Source: an uncultured Clostridia bacterium (lineage in GTDB: Bacteria > Bacillota > Clostridia > Oscillospirales > Acutalibacteraceae). From it: a stretch of DNA of 41,329 bases. The notes under the pieces are model-generated. The model had not been told where the DNA came from and searched no databases. It was given only the letters and a program-made list of their open reading frames with translations. How positions within the stretch are numbered: position 1 is the stretch's first letter; every line of letters begins with the position of its first letter. Positions 8,157-15,471 of this stretch are shown here, in pieces. The translations under genes and the position numbers were made by a program. The stretch is taken from NCBI GenBank assembly GCA_946184925.1, contig CAMHHL010000010.1, positions 1 to 41,329 on the forward strand, written 5' to 3'.

Positions 8157-8646
8157 TTGTAAGCCTCCTTTTGATTTGTTTTTTGGCTGTATTTAATCTT
8201 GACTTTACGGTTCCCTCGGGTATTTCCAAGATTTCTGATATTTCTTTTACGGAATAATCCTTGAAATAGTAAAGCGCAAGTACAACCTTTTGTTTTTTCG
8301 GCAACTTGTTGACAACGGAATGAATCGTAAGAAAAGTATCTCTGTCGGCTTCTTTTAAATCCGGAATAGAGTTAAAAAACCTTGTTTTTTCCTCTTCTGA
8401 GCCAAAGATAAACCGACGGGAATTCCTAAACAAGCGGCGATTATCTCTGAATGTGTTGGCGCAGATTGAAAAGAGCCAGGATTTAAAAGACTTTTCGCGG
8501 TCATATTGCTGATAATTTTTCATCGCCTTGTACCATGTTTCCTGAAATAAATCATCGGCGTCCGATATATTACCGCAAAGCGAAAGACAAAATCGCGTCA
8601 GCTCAGAGCTGTACTCCCTGACATACTCTTCAAATTCGTTCGTCAC
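8149..8646 (-). CDS. ECF-type RNA polymerase sigma factor
   Basis: This 165-residue sigma-70 family protein has region 2 (YSSELTRFCLSLCGNISDADDLFQETWYKAM, residues ~10-40, shown here across its two halves) and region 4 (LPKKQKVVLALYYFKDYS then VKEISEILEIPEGTVKSRL, a helix-turn-helix contacting the -35). Regions 1 and 3 are absent, as in group 4 (ECF) sigmas. It starts at GTG 8646 with GGAGGTGA just upstream. A possible self-recognised promoter (TGAAC, 17 bases, CGTA) precedes it. Paired with the downstream membrane protein it probably forms an envelope- or peptide-stress switch. The regulon is not visible here. Confidence 0.92.
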   Translation of the reverse strand: MTNEFEEYVREYSSELTRFCLSLCGNISDADDLFQETWYKAMKNYQQYDREKSFKSWLFSICANTFRDNRRLFRNSRRFIFGSEEEKTRFFNSIPDLKEADRDTFLTIHSVVNKLPKKQKVVLALYYFKDYSVKEISEILEIPEGTVKSRLNTAKKQIKRRLTNE

Positions 8647-8680
8647 AAAATCACCTCCGTTTGAAAGCTTTCAATATATA

Positions 8681-8706
8681 TACGTTTGATCGCCGGAAAA
8701 AGTTCA
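8681..8706 (-). promoter_or_regulatory. Possible ECF-type autoregulated promoter
   Basis: On the minus strand TGAAC (complement of 8702-8706) is followed after 17 bases by CGTA (complement of 8681-8684). This resembles the sigma-W-like consensus TGAAAC-N16-CGTA. A sigma-A reading (TTGAAC...TATATA) is also possible but has a poor spacer of 19. Confidence 0.45.
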
Positions 8707-8710
8707 ATTC

Positions 8711-8745
8711 AAAAAAGGAAAAGAGGCTGTCGCATGACAACCTCT
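8711..8745 (-). terminator. Terminator of the PHP phosphatase gene
   Basis: Stem arms 8722-8731 and 8736-8745 (AGAGGCTGTC/GACAACCTCT, one G-U pair on the minus-strand RNA) enclose a 4-base loop. The minus-strand tail is T-rich (complement of 8711-8721). It belongs to a family of similar hairpins at 28909, 31839 and 35985. Confidence 0.8.
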
Positions 8746-8750
8746 GAGCC

Positions 8751-9461
8751 TTAAATGAGTGGCGAGAAAATTTCCTCACTTGTTTCTATAATATGATCGA
8801 CATACTCCTGACCGCACTTGTCGCGGATAAGATTAATTGTCGGGATATATTCGTCGGGATTGCCGCGTGTCAGCGAATGGCAGTCGGTTCCTACGATGTC
8901 AATGTAGCCGCGCCTGATGTACTTGAGGAGCTTGCGCTTCTGAGAAAAGCCCTTGAACGCGCCGACGTTGGTCTGGATGATGATTCCTTCATCAGCCAAA
9001 TCCTCGACAAGACCTTCGTCATCCATCAGGTGATGATAACGCTCGATGTGAGTGAGCACCGGCTTCAGTCCGTAGTTGCCTCTGAGACGGTTGAAGTAAT
9101 CGAGGGTTTTTCCGGTAAAGTGAGAACCGAAGGAAAACTCGCAGAGTATGTACTTGGAATTGCCGTAGCAAATCTGCGACAAATCCTTGTTGTTGAAAAG
9201 ATAGCTCGTAACATAGACCTCGGCTCCGATGCAGACATCAATATCGCCGGGGAGCTTGGGGATAAGCTTGTTCATCGACTCATAACGGCGTTTTACAAAG
9301 CTCTCAAGACTCTCCTCGTTGGTATAGAAATGAGGCGTAAAGCAAATCTTCTTTACATTCTGAGCACGGAGCTTATCAATTATCTCGAGACTGAGCTCGA
9401 CAGACTTGGAGCCGTCGTCCATCTCGGGAAGGATATGGGAATGCATATCATAGTAAACCAT
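8751..9461 (-). CDS. PHP-domain tyrosine phosphatase (YwqE/CpsB/CapC-like)
   Basis: This 236-residue protein belongs to the metal-dependent PHP phosphatases that dephosphorylate bacterial tyrosine kinases controlling capsule and exopolysaccharide synthesis. Metal-binding motifs visible are DMHSHILPEMDDGS near the N-terminus, CFTPHFY, GAEVYV, THIERY and GTDCHS. Length is normal for YwqE. AAAGGAG precedes the ATG. No tyrosine kinase (YwqD/CpsD) or glycosyltransferase is next to it, which is unusual; the partner must be elsewhere or absent. Upstream lies the heptamer repeat 9475-9572, between this gene and leuB. Confidence 0.9.
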   Translation of the reverse strand: MVYYDMHSHILPEMDDGSKSVELSLEIIDKLRAQNVKKICFTPHFYTNEESLESFVKRRYESMNKLIPKLPGDIDVCIGAEVYVTSYLFNNKDLSQICYGNSKYILCEFSFGSHFTGKTLDYFNRLRGNYGLKPVLTHIERYHHLMDDEGLVEDLADEGIIIQTNVGAFKGFSQKRKLLKYIRRGYIDIVGTDCHSLTRGNPDEYIPTINLIRDKCGQEYVDHIIETSEEIFSPLI

Positions 9462-9474
9462 ACGAGTCTCCTTT

Positions 9475-9572
9475 ACAACTTACCACTTACAACTTACAAC
9501 TTACCACTTACAACTTACCACTTACAACTTACCACTTACAACTTACAACTTACAACTTACCACTTACAACTA
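9475..9572. repeat. Heptamer tandem repeat, 14 units (ACAACTT/ACCACTT)
   Basis: Fourteen consecutive 7-base units alternate between ACAACTT and ACCACTT, differing at one base only; the last unit ends ACAACTA. Order by variant (A = ACAACTT, C = ACCACTT): A C A A C A C A C A A A C A. It fills the space between leuB (stop 9575) and the PHP phosphatase start, about 15 bases upstream of its ribosome binding site. Such arrays change length by replication slippage. Confidence 0.95.
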
Positions 9573-9574
9573 TC

Positions 9575-10648
9575 TTAAATAAACTCGCAAACCTTGTCGC
9601 CCATCTCGACAGTGCTGACCTGAGTTGTGTCGTCGGAAGCGATATCGGGGGTGCGGTATTTCTTGAGGGTTTCGTTGACGGCGTTTTCAATCGCGTCGGC
9701 AGCCTCGCCCCGATCGAGAGAATAACGCAGCATCATAGCGACGGAAAGGATTGTAGCGAGCGGATTCGCGATGCCCTTTCCTGCAATATCGGGAGCGGAG
9801 CCGTGAATCGGCTCATAAAGTCCGAACTTGCCCTCGGCAAGACTTGCGGAAGCGAGCATACCGATTGACCCGGCAATCATAGAAGCCTCGTCGGAGAGGA
9901 TATCCCCGAAAATGTTCGAGGTTACGATAACGTCGAACTGGCGCGGATTGCGGACAAGCTGCATAGCGCAGTTGTCAACATAAAGGTGATTGAGCTCAAC
10001 CTCGGGATATTCCTCGGCAATTCTGATGACGGTCTCTCTCCAAAGACGTGAGGACTCGAGGACGTTCGCCTTGTCTACACTTGTTACCTTTTTGTTTCTC
10101 TTCATAGCCATCTCAAAGGCTGTGCGCGCAATGCGCTCAATCTCGGGAACGGAGTACATCTCTGTATCCCATGCAGCCGGAGCGCCGTCCTCGGTGGTGG
10201 TTCTGCCGCGCTTGCCGAAGTAAATTCCGCCTGTGAGCTCGCGGACAATCAGAATATCAAGCTGACCGCCGATGATTTCGTCCTTAATCGGCGAATCGCC
10301 CTGCAGCGGTTCGAAGATAACGGACGGACGAAGGTTAGCGAAAAGTCCGAGAGCTCCGCGGATTCCGAGGAGACCTGCCTCGGGGCGCTTGTTGCCGGGA
10401 AGATTGTCCCACTTGGGACCGCCGACCGCGCCGAGAAGCACGCTGTCGGACGCCTTACATTTATCAATAGTCTCCTGAGGGAGCGGCTCGCCTGTAGCGT
10501 CAATTGCGCAGCCACCCATGAGAGCCTCGTCATATTCTACGGTAAAGTTAAATTTCTCAGCGGTTTTGTTGAGAACCTTTACAGCCTCGTCAACAATTTC
10601 GGGACCGATTCCGTCGCCCTTGAGTAATGTAATCTTGTAATCTGCCAT
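9575..10648 (-). CDS. leuB: 3-isopropylmalate dehydrogenase
   Basis: This 357-residue enzyme oxidises and decarboxylates 3-isopropylmalate in leucine synthesis. It begins [17 protein letters not shown] and contains [11 protein letters not shown], the NAD-site/metal-binding [20 protein letters not shown] segment in its usual place, and [18 protein letters not shown]. These support LeuB over isocitrate dehydrogenase. AAAGGAG precedes the ATG. No leuA, leuC or leuD is adjacent, so it is a stand-alone leu gene with its own promoter (10707-10735). I see no T-box in its short leader. Confidence 0.96.
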   Translation of the reverse strand: MADYKITLLKGDGIGPEIVDEAVKVLNKTAEKFNFTVEYDEALMGGCAIDATGEPLPQETIDKCKASDSVLLGAVGGPKWDNLPGNKRPEAGLLGIRGALGLFANLRPSVIFEPLQGDSPIKDEIIGGQLDILIVRELTGGIYFGKRGRTTTEDGAPAAWDTEMYSVPEIERIARTAFEMAMKRNKKVTSVDKANVLESSRLWRETVIRIAEEYPEVELNHLYVDNCAMQLVRNPRQFDVIVTSNIFGDILSDEASMIAGSIGMLASASLAEGKFGLYEPIHGSAPDIAGKGIANPLATILSVAMMLRYSLDRGEAADAIENAVNETLKKYRTPDIASDDTTQVSTVEMGDKVCEFI

Positions 10649-10706
10649 TTTGATTATCTCCTTTATAAAAATACTGAAAATATTATGTCACAGGGTTTGC
10701 GGAAAG

Positions 10707-10735
10707 ATTGTAAACTATGCTACAATCTCAATCAA
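10707..10735 (-). promoter_or_regulatory. leuB promoter with overlapping inverted repeat
   Basis: On the minus strand TTGATT (complement of 10730-10735) and TACAAT (complement of 10707-10712) are 17 bases apart. The -35 reaches into the end of the upstream phosphatase gene. A perfect inverted repeat GATTGTA (10706-10712) / TACAATC (10721-10727) covers the -10 and the spacer, so a repressor could block the promoter here. Confidence 0.65.
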
Positions 10736-11358
10736 TTATCTTCCGGCATAACGGGAATTTTGCGGTAAACCTCGCAAACTCTGTCGCGCTGCCACAGCAT
10801 CGGGTTGATTCTGACGGAATAGCCGAAGCCGTTGTCCATCACCCAGTCAAAAGGCTTTGCCTGAGGAATTCCGTAAACGGAAAGCAACGTCATAATCACT
10901 CCGCCGTGGGTAATTATTACTGCTTCGGTGTTACCGGTTTTCATCATTCCGTCGACAATCTGCTCAAACACAAGGCAAACACGCTCGGTAAACTCCGCGC
11001 CGCCCTCGCCGTTGGGCGGTTTTGCGCCGCTTTCGCCGGCAAGCCAACGCTGAAATAGACTGTCGTTCTTCAGCTCCTCGGCAGACTTGTTTTCCCAATC
11101 GCCGAAGCTGCATTCGGAGAGCTGATCAATAACGAGCGGATTCTGCTGAGGATAAATAATCCGGGCGGTCTCGGTGCAGCGCTTGAGCGGACTTGTGAAT
11201 ACGACCTGAGTGCCGGGATAGATAAACTTGGAATCATAGTCGGCGAGGTTTCTCCTGCCCTGCTCGCTGAGCGGAACATCGGTTGTGCCGATGTACTTGC
11301 CCTTGAGGGTGTCGGCAATGTCGCCGTGACGGATAAAATGAATTAAATATGACTGCAT
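10732..11358 (-). CDS. Histidine phosphatase superfamily protein
   Basis: This 208-residue protein has the phosphohistidine motif HFIRHGDIAD near residue 10, the arginine in FTSPLKRCTETA and the second catalytic histidine in VIITHGGVIMTLL. It belongs to the phosphoglycerate-mutase-like family, with CobC/GpmB-type phosphatases as close relatives. Neither cobalamin nor glycolytic genes are near, so the substrate is open. Start ATG 11358 has only a weak ribosome binding site. It is divergent from the XRE regulator at 11442. Confidence 0.85.
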   Translation of the reverse strand: MQSYLIHFIRHGDIADTLKGKYIGTTDVPLSEQGRRNLADYDSKFIYPGTQVVFTSPLKRCTETARIIYPQQNPLVIDQLSECSFGDWENKSAEELKNDSLFQRWLAGESGAKPPNGEGGAEFTERVCLVFEQIVDGMMKTGNTEAVIITHGGVIMTLLSVYGIPQAKPFDWVMDNGFGYSVRINPMLWQRDRVCEVYRKIPVMPEDN

Positions 11359-11371
11359 AATAACAACTCAC

Positions 11372-11400
11372 TTTACAAATTGTATTTTATATATTATACT
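11372..11400 (+). promoter_or_regulatory. Promoter of the XRE regulator
   Basis: TTTACA (11372-11377) and TATACT (11395-11400) are separated by 17 bases. The ribosome binding site GGAAAGGAA follows at about 11427-11435. The following sequence is AT-rich with AATATT cores, but I see no convincing operator. Confidence 0.7.
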
Positions 11401-11441
11401 GATAGTAATATTATTGTAAGTAAAACGGAAAGGAAATACGT

Positions 11442-12113
11442 ATGAACAAGGAATTCGGACGCATTATAACCAATCTCAGAAAGAAAAAAGGCGTCAGCCA
11501 GAAGGACGTCGCGGCGGAGCTCGGGGTATCTCAGGCGTTGCTCTCGCATTATGAGAAAGGAATACGCGAATGCGGACTGACGTTCCTCGTAAAGCTTGCC
11601 GACTACTATAATGTTTCCGCGGACTATCTGCTTGGAAGAACACAAAATCCGGGAGCGGCAGATAACTCGGAAGCTCTCGCGGAATATGACGAAGAGAACG
11701 AACCGACCAACGTCAAAATCAACGCCTACTGCATGCTCAACCGCAGACTTGTTTCAGCATCAACAGCGATAATATACAGTCTGCTCTCGGAAATCAACAA
11801 CAAAAAACTGAGCCGCCACGTCAGCGATTACATTTCGGTAGCGCATTACACAATGTTCAGAAAAATCTGCTCGCTGTGGGAAAGCAGCCCGGACGATGTG
11901 TTCACTCTCTCGGGCTCCGCAGTAGGTCAGTATTGCAGCGCCGGGCTTAACCTCAGCGAAGCGAAAATCAGCGAAATCTGCGACAACAAAAGCATTGAAG
12001 GGCCCGGGCTCTCCGACGACAAGCTTGCGGAAATGTTCCCGGACAGCTACACGTCGCTTTATCAGCTGATTAAAAATTCGGAGAAAGTGCTCTCGCAGAG
12101 CTTCAAAATTTAG
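11442..12113 (+). CDS. XRE-family transcriptional regulator
   Basis: This 223-residue protein has a clear N-terminal Cro/CI helix-turn-helix over the first ~65 residues (LRKKKGVSQKDVAAELGVS, QALLSHYEKGIRECGLTFL, ADYYNVSADYLLGRT). The remaining ~150 residues are mostly helical-looking, with no domain I recognise. It is monocistronic, with its own promoter and terminator, and divergent from a histidine phosphatase gene. That layout fits a small local regulator, possibly of itself and the divergent gene. No phage genes are near it. Confidence 0.88.
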   Translation: MNKEFGRIITNLRKKKGVSQKDVAAELGVSQALLSHYEKGIRECGLTFLVKLADYYNVSADYLLGRTQNPGAADNSEALAEYDEENEPTNVKINAYCMLNRRLVSASTAIIYSLLSEINNKKLSRHVSDYISVAHYTMFRKICSLWESSPDDVFTLSGSAVGQYCSAGLNLSEAKISEICDNKSIEGPGLSDDKLAEMFPDSYTSLYQLIKNSEKVLSQSFKI

Positions 12114-12128
12114 CAATAAACTCAAAGC

Positions 12129-12153
12129 AGCCGCCGCATTACGCGGCGGCTTT
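12129..12153. terminator. Bidirectional terminator between XRE regulator and pseudokinase
   Basis: A GC-rich stem GCCGCCGC (12130-12137) / GCGGCGGC (12143-12150) with a 5-base loop sits between two convergent genes. Only short T runs follow on either strand, so strength is uncertain. Confidence 0.75.
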
Positions 12154-12160
12154 AGCTTTG

Positions 12161-13783
12161 TCAGTTATTTGACGGCTCGGTGGGCTCTTTGCCGCGGCTT
12201 ACGATGATAGTAATCGTTGAGCCGTGCTCGAGCTTGTCGCCTGCCTTGTAATCCTTGTAGCCGACAACGTCGTTCTCGTCAACCTTCTCGTTGTACTGAT
12301 ACTCTGCGTCGACGACAAATCCGAGGTTCGCGAGCGATTTTGCGGCGCTGTTGACGGATTCGTTCGCAATCTTGGGAAGGGTTCTCATCTGTTTGCCCTT
12401 GCTGACCTTGACGGTGATTGAATAATCTCCGCCGGCAGCGTTCGGTGAGCCTGCAGCCGGAGACTGCTCCATGATTACATCCTCGGCGTACTGGTCGCTG
12501 TAGCTGTCCTCAACGTCGCGATAGAGCGAGAGCGCTTCAATCTTGCTCGCTTCGGCCTGAGCCTCGTCGTATGTCTTGCCGACAAAGTCGGGAATAGTCT
12601 CGCCTGTCCAGCCCTCGGTGGACGCTGTTGTCTCAACCTTATTGTTATCGGAAAACAGGCTCTGCAGAGGATTTTGCATTATCAGAAGCACGCCGGCAGC
12701 TCCAAGGATAAGAACGGTGAGCACTGCGGCAATCGCGGCAACGAGACCGTGAGACATTCCGGAACGTCTGCCGGAGTCAGAGTTGTTGACGTTCATATTG
12801 GCGGTTCGGGAGATTTCCTCCTGGATAGCCTGTGCTGTGTGGGAAACCGAAAGCTGTGAACGAAGGTCGTCGAAGTCGGTGATACGATTCTCACGCTTGA
12901 CCTGCAAGCCGTTTGCGATAGCCGTAACAACATGAGGCGGCAAACGCTTTACGGTGCTGGTGCTCATGAGAAGTCTGGAATCCTTGAGTCTTTCCTTTGC
13001 CGGAGCCGGGAGATTTCCGGTCAGGGCGTAGAATAGAGTCGCTGAGATTCCGTAAATCTCGGTGATACTGTCAAGAGGGAAATTGTCCTCATACTGTTCC
13101 GGAGCCGCGCAGCCCGAATAAAGCTGGGATTTCAGCGGAGTTCCGCGCTTACGCTCATTTGAGGTCGCGAGACCGGCAATCTTAATCTTGCCGTATGAGG
13201 TAACGTACATATTCTTCGGAGAAATCGCATAGTGACCGAGACCGCGGCGGTGGAGAGCCTCCAGCGCCGAAATTACCGGCATGAACAGCGGACGGGCTAT
13301 ATCCCACTCGAGATGACCGTTGCTGCGCTCGACATATTCCTCGAACGGAATGAGATCCTGGTTTTCCTCGATAACATATGTCGTGTTATTCTCCTGGAAG
13401 ATGTTGTGTATTTTAATCAGCGCCGAGAAATCCTTGAGCTCGGCAACTGTGCGGAAGTACGAGATAAAATCTGACATCAGCTTGTGGAAGATGTCGTCGT
13501 TTTCAAATTTAATTGTCAGGGCGAGTTCGTCGTTCTCGCGCTCGAAAAGTCCCATCGGCAGGAACTCGCACACAATCACTACATCGCCTGTCTGCTTGTC
13601 GAAGGAAATGTAGCGCGAGCTTTCGCCGTTGGTATCAATAACCGAGCCTACTATATATCGTCCGTGAAGGACAGTTCCATACGGTAAAAACGGAGAGTGC
13701 TGCTCCTTTGAATTGTCAAAACCGCAGCTGGGGCATATAGTCTTGTCGCCGATTTCTCGCATACAGCCCATACATAAAGCCAT
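12161..13783 (-). CDS. Zinc-ribbon PASTA pseudokinase
   Basis: This 540-residue protein looks like a membrane Ser/Thr kinase that has lost catalysis. Order: a zinc ribbon with C4xxC7 and C17xxC20; a kinase fold (~40-315); a transmembrane segment (~346-369); two PASTA domains (~397-463 and 467-532). In the kinase fold the ATP-binding lysine is replaced (VIVCEF, Cys72), the HRD loop reads HYAISPKN (residues 184-191, so no catalytic Asp), and the DFG region reads KIKIAGLA with no Asp. The APE motif survives as AAPEQY, and N191 is kept. Substitution at all three key sites argues for a pseudokinase, perhaps a scaffold or muropeptide sensor for PrkC (15464-17542). It has its own promoter. Confidence 0.88.
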   Translation of the reverse strand: MALCMGCMREIGDKTICPSCGFDNSKEQHSPFLPYGTVLHGRYIVGSVIDTNGESSRYISFDKQTGDVVIVCEFLPMGLFERENDELALTIKFENDDIFHKLMSDFISYFRTVAELKDFSALIKIHNIFQENNTTYVIEENQDLIPFEEYVERSNGHLEWDIARPLFMPVISALEALHRRGLGHYAISPKNMYVTSYGKIKIAGLATSNERKRGTPLKSQLYSGCAAPEQYEDNFPLDSITEIYGISATLFYALTGNLPAPAKERLKDSRLLMSTSTVKRLPPHVVTAIANGLQVKRENRITDFDDLRSQLSVSHTAQAIQEEISRTANMNVNNSDSGRRSGMSHGLVAAIAAVLTVLILGAAGVLLIMQNPLQSLFSDNNKVETTASTEGWTGETIPDFVGKTYDEAQAEASKIEALSLYRDVEDSYSDQYAEDVIMEQSPAAGSPNAAGGDYSITVKVSKGKQMRTLPKIANESVNSAAKSLANLGFVVDAEYQYNEKVDENDVVGYKDYKAGDKLEHGSTITIIVSRGKEPTEPSNN

Positions 13784-13823
13784 CCGATTACCTCCTGTTC
13801 ACAATTATAATCGCTGTTCTATA

Positions 13824-13853
13824 AGTATATCATAGCCGGTAATTAAATTTCAA
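13824..13853 (-). promoter_or_regulatory. Pseudokinase promoter
   Basis: On the minus strand TTGAAA (complement of 13848-13853) and TATACT (complement of 13824-13829) are 18 bases apart. A GGAGG ribosome binding site lies just before ATG 13783. The gene is thus probably transcribed apart from the long operon upstream. Confidence 0.6.
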
Positions 13854-13913
13854 CCAAGCTGAAAGTATTTTATATTACAGTTTTGTTAATCTAAAGTCGA
13901 TTGGTAACGAATA

Positions 13914-13929
13914 AGGAATAAAAATTCCT
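13914..13929 (-). terminator. Possible weak terminator after thiN
   Basis: AGGAAT (13914-13919) and ATTCCT (13924-13929) form a 6-base stem with a 4-base loop. The stem is AT-rich and the T tail short. It is the only hairpin I see in the 186 bases between thiN and the pseudokinase. Confidence 0.35.
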
Positions 13930-13969
13930 GAAAAATTACTATTTTAATACTTTTAAAGAAAAAAGATTG

Positions 13970-14599
13970 TTATTTGTCAAGCAAAATAACCGCGTCTCCC
14001 TCGCTCACCTCGATTTTCAGCACATCGCTGTTTGAGATGTTCGAAAGCCCCATCGCTCTTGACTTGAAAAGCCTGAGCATCTCCGCCTTATACTCGACGT
14101 CGCTGAGATACGAAACAACAGCGCTGTCGAAGGAGAACGGAAAAACCGAGAACGTCCTCCCCTTTGCCCCGGGGATTTCAATTCTCGAGGAAGTGAAATA
14201 AACCTCCTCCGAAGCCGAAACGATTTTGCCGACGGCTCCCTGTTCATCTATGTATCTGAGCGCCGAGATATTCGCCAGCGCGTGGTCGAGCCTTCCGCCG
14301 AGAGCACACATCAGGGTTATGTCATCATAGCCCCTGTCGAGCGCTTCAAAAACAGCGTGAAGCGTATCGCTGAAATCCTTGCGCGTATTGAGAGTGACTC
14401 GCTCAATTTCGCACGGAACCTCACCCTGATATGAATCGAAATCGCCGACAATCAGGTCGGGTATAACGCCGCAAAGCTGAGCATAGCTCAGTCCTCCGTC
14501 AGCGCAGATTACAAACGCTCCGGCGCATTCCTCCGCGAGACCTTCCGTATCGCAATTCGGCGCGGCGCTGATTATTACTGCTCTCATTTTCTCTGCCAT
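13970..14599 (-). CDS. thiN: Thiamine pyrophosphokinase
   Basis: This protein of 205-209 residues transfers pyrophosphate from ATP to thiamine to give thiamine diphosphate. Motifs fit the family: ICADGGLSYA, LIVGDFDSY, the KDFSDTLHAV substrate loop and the MCALGGRLDHALANI segment. Two starts are possible. ATG 14599 has AAAGGA at nine bases; ATG 14587 begins MRAVIISA as most homologues do but has a poorer site. It overlaps the end of rsgA and is the last gene of the long operon. In Bacillus rpe lies between rsgA and thiN; here it is missing. Confidence 0.92.
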   Translation of the reverse strand: MAEKMRAVIISAAPNCDTEGLAEECAGAFVICADGGLSYAQLCGVIPDLIVGDFDSYQGEVPCEIERVTLNTRKDFSDTLHAVFEALDRGYDDITLMCALGGRLDHALANISALRYIDEQGAVGKIVSASEEVYFTSSRIEIPGAKGRTFSVFPFSFDSAVVSYLSDVEYKAEMLRLFKSRAMGLSNISNSDVLKIEVSEGDAVILLDK

Positions 14600-15471
14600 T
14601 CCTTTATATCCTTTACCTCGTTATACATGGCTACATAGCTTTGGTGGCGGCTTTCGGATATTTCTCCGTTTTTCACCGCTTCGAGAACCGCACAGCCTTT
14701 TTCGCACACATGAGCGCACGAGGTGAACTGACACTTGGTGAGATAACTCTCGAACTCCGGGAAGCAGAACATGAGGTTATCCTTGTCAATCATATTATAA
14801 CGCTCGAGGTCAACAGTTGAAAAGCCGGGAGTGTCGGCGATATAGCCGTTTCCTGTCTTGAACAGTTCAACCGTCCTCGTGGTGTGCCTTCCCCTGCCGA
14901 GCTTCTCGCTGATTTCGCCGGTTTCAAGCCTAAGCTCGGGATACAGCGCGTTGAGCAAGGTTGATTTGCCGACGCCGCTGTTGCCTGTAAAAGCGGAGAT
15001 TTTTCCGCTGAGAAAATCCCTAATCGCGTCTACCGAAGGCTTATCCTCCGGCGAATACGCAAAGCAGGCTATACCTGCGAGCTTGTATATCTCCAGCAGG
15101 TCGCTGCCGGATTTCAGGTCGGATTTTGAAACCACAACCACCGGCTCAATGTTGTTGTCAACCGCGGCGGCAGTCATCTTGTCGATAATGAGCGTGTTCG
15201 GCGACGGATTGACGGTTGACACTACAATTACAAGCAAATCAATATTTGCGAGCGGCGGACGTTTGAGAGTATTCTTGCGCTCGTGGATTTCCTCAATCGC
15301 GCAGTAGCCGTCACCCTCGGGTATGCTTATAAGCACGCTGTCGCCGACCTTGGGAGAGTTGTTCTTCTTACGGAAAATTCCTCTCGCCTTACATTCGTAT
15401 ATGCTACCGGCGGCTTCCACATAATAGAAGCCGCCTGTACTTTTCAAAATTATTCCTTCCGCCTTATTCAT
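14584..15471 (-). CDS. rsgA: Ribosome small-subunit GTPase RsgA
   Basis: This 295-residue circularly permuted GTPase helps late maturation of the 30S subunit. An N-terminal OB fold is followed by G4 (VVVSKSDL), G1 (FTGNSGVGKSTLLNAL), a switch segment with GRGRHTTR, G3 (DTPGFS) and a C-terminal zinc knuckle (C...CQFTSCAHVCEKGC). This order is diagnostic. Its ATG overlaps the prkC stop by eight bases (ATGAATAA). In other Firmicutes RsgA is a PrkC phosphorylation target, which fits this neighbourhood, though that is family knowledge. Confidence 0.96.
   Translation of the reverse strand: MNKAEGIILKSTGGFYYVEAAGSIYECKARGIFRKKNNSPKVGDSVLISIPEGDGYCAIEEIHERKNTLKRPPLANIDLLVIVVSTVNPSPNTLIIDKMTAAAVDNNIEPVVVVSKSDLKSGSDLLEIYKLAGIACFAYSPEDKPSVDAIRDFLSGKISAFTGNSGVGKSTLLNALYPELRLETGEISEKLGRGRHTTRTVELFKTGNGYIADTPGFSTVDLERYNMIDKDNLMFCFPEFESYLTKCQFTSCAHVCEKGCAVLEAVKNGEISESRHQSYVAMYNEVKDIKEWQRK

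Noticed and set aside
9475-9572. CRISPR-like array
   Set aside because: Units are 7 bases and contiguous, with no spacers. It is a simple tandem repeat.
8793-9578. Long plus-strand reading frame (261 codons) opposite the PHP phosphatase gene
   Set aside because: The minus-strand frame has complete PHP motifs, a good ribosome binding site and a terminator. The plus frame has no known motif and runs into the tandem repeat.
10649-10731. T-box or leader-peptide attenuator before leuB
   Set aside because: The leader is only about 55 bases, with no T-box sequence, no Leu-rich small frame and no antiterminator pair.
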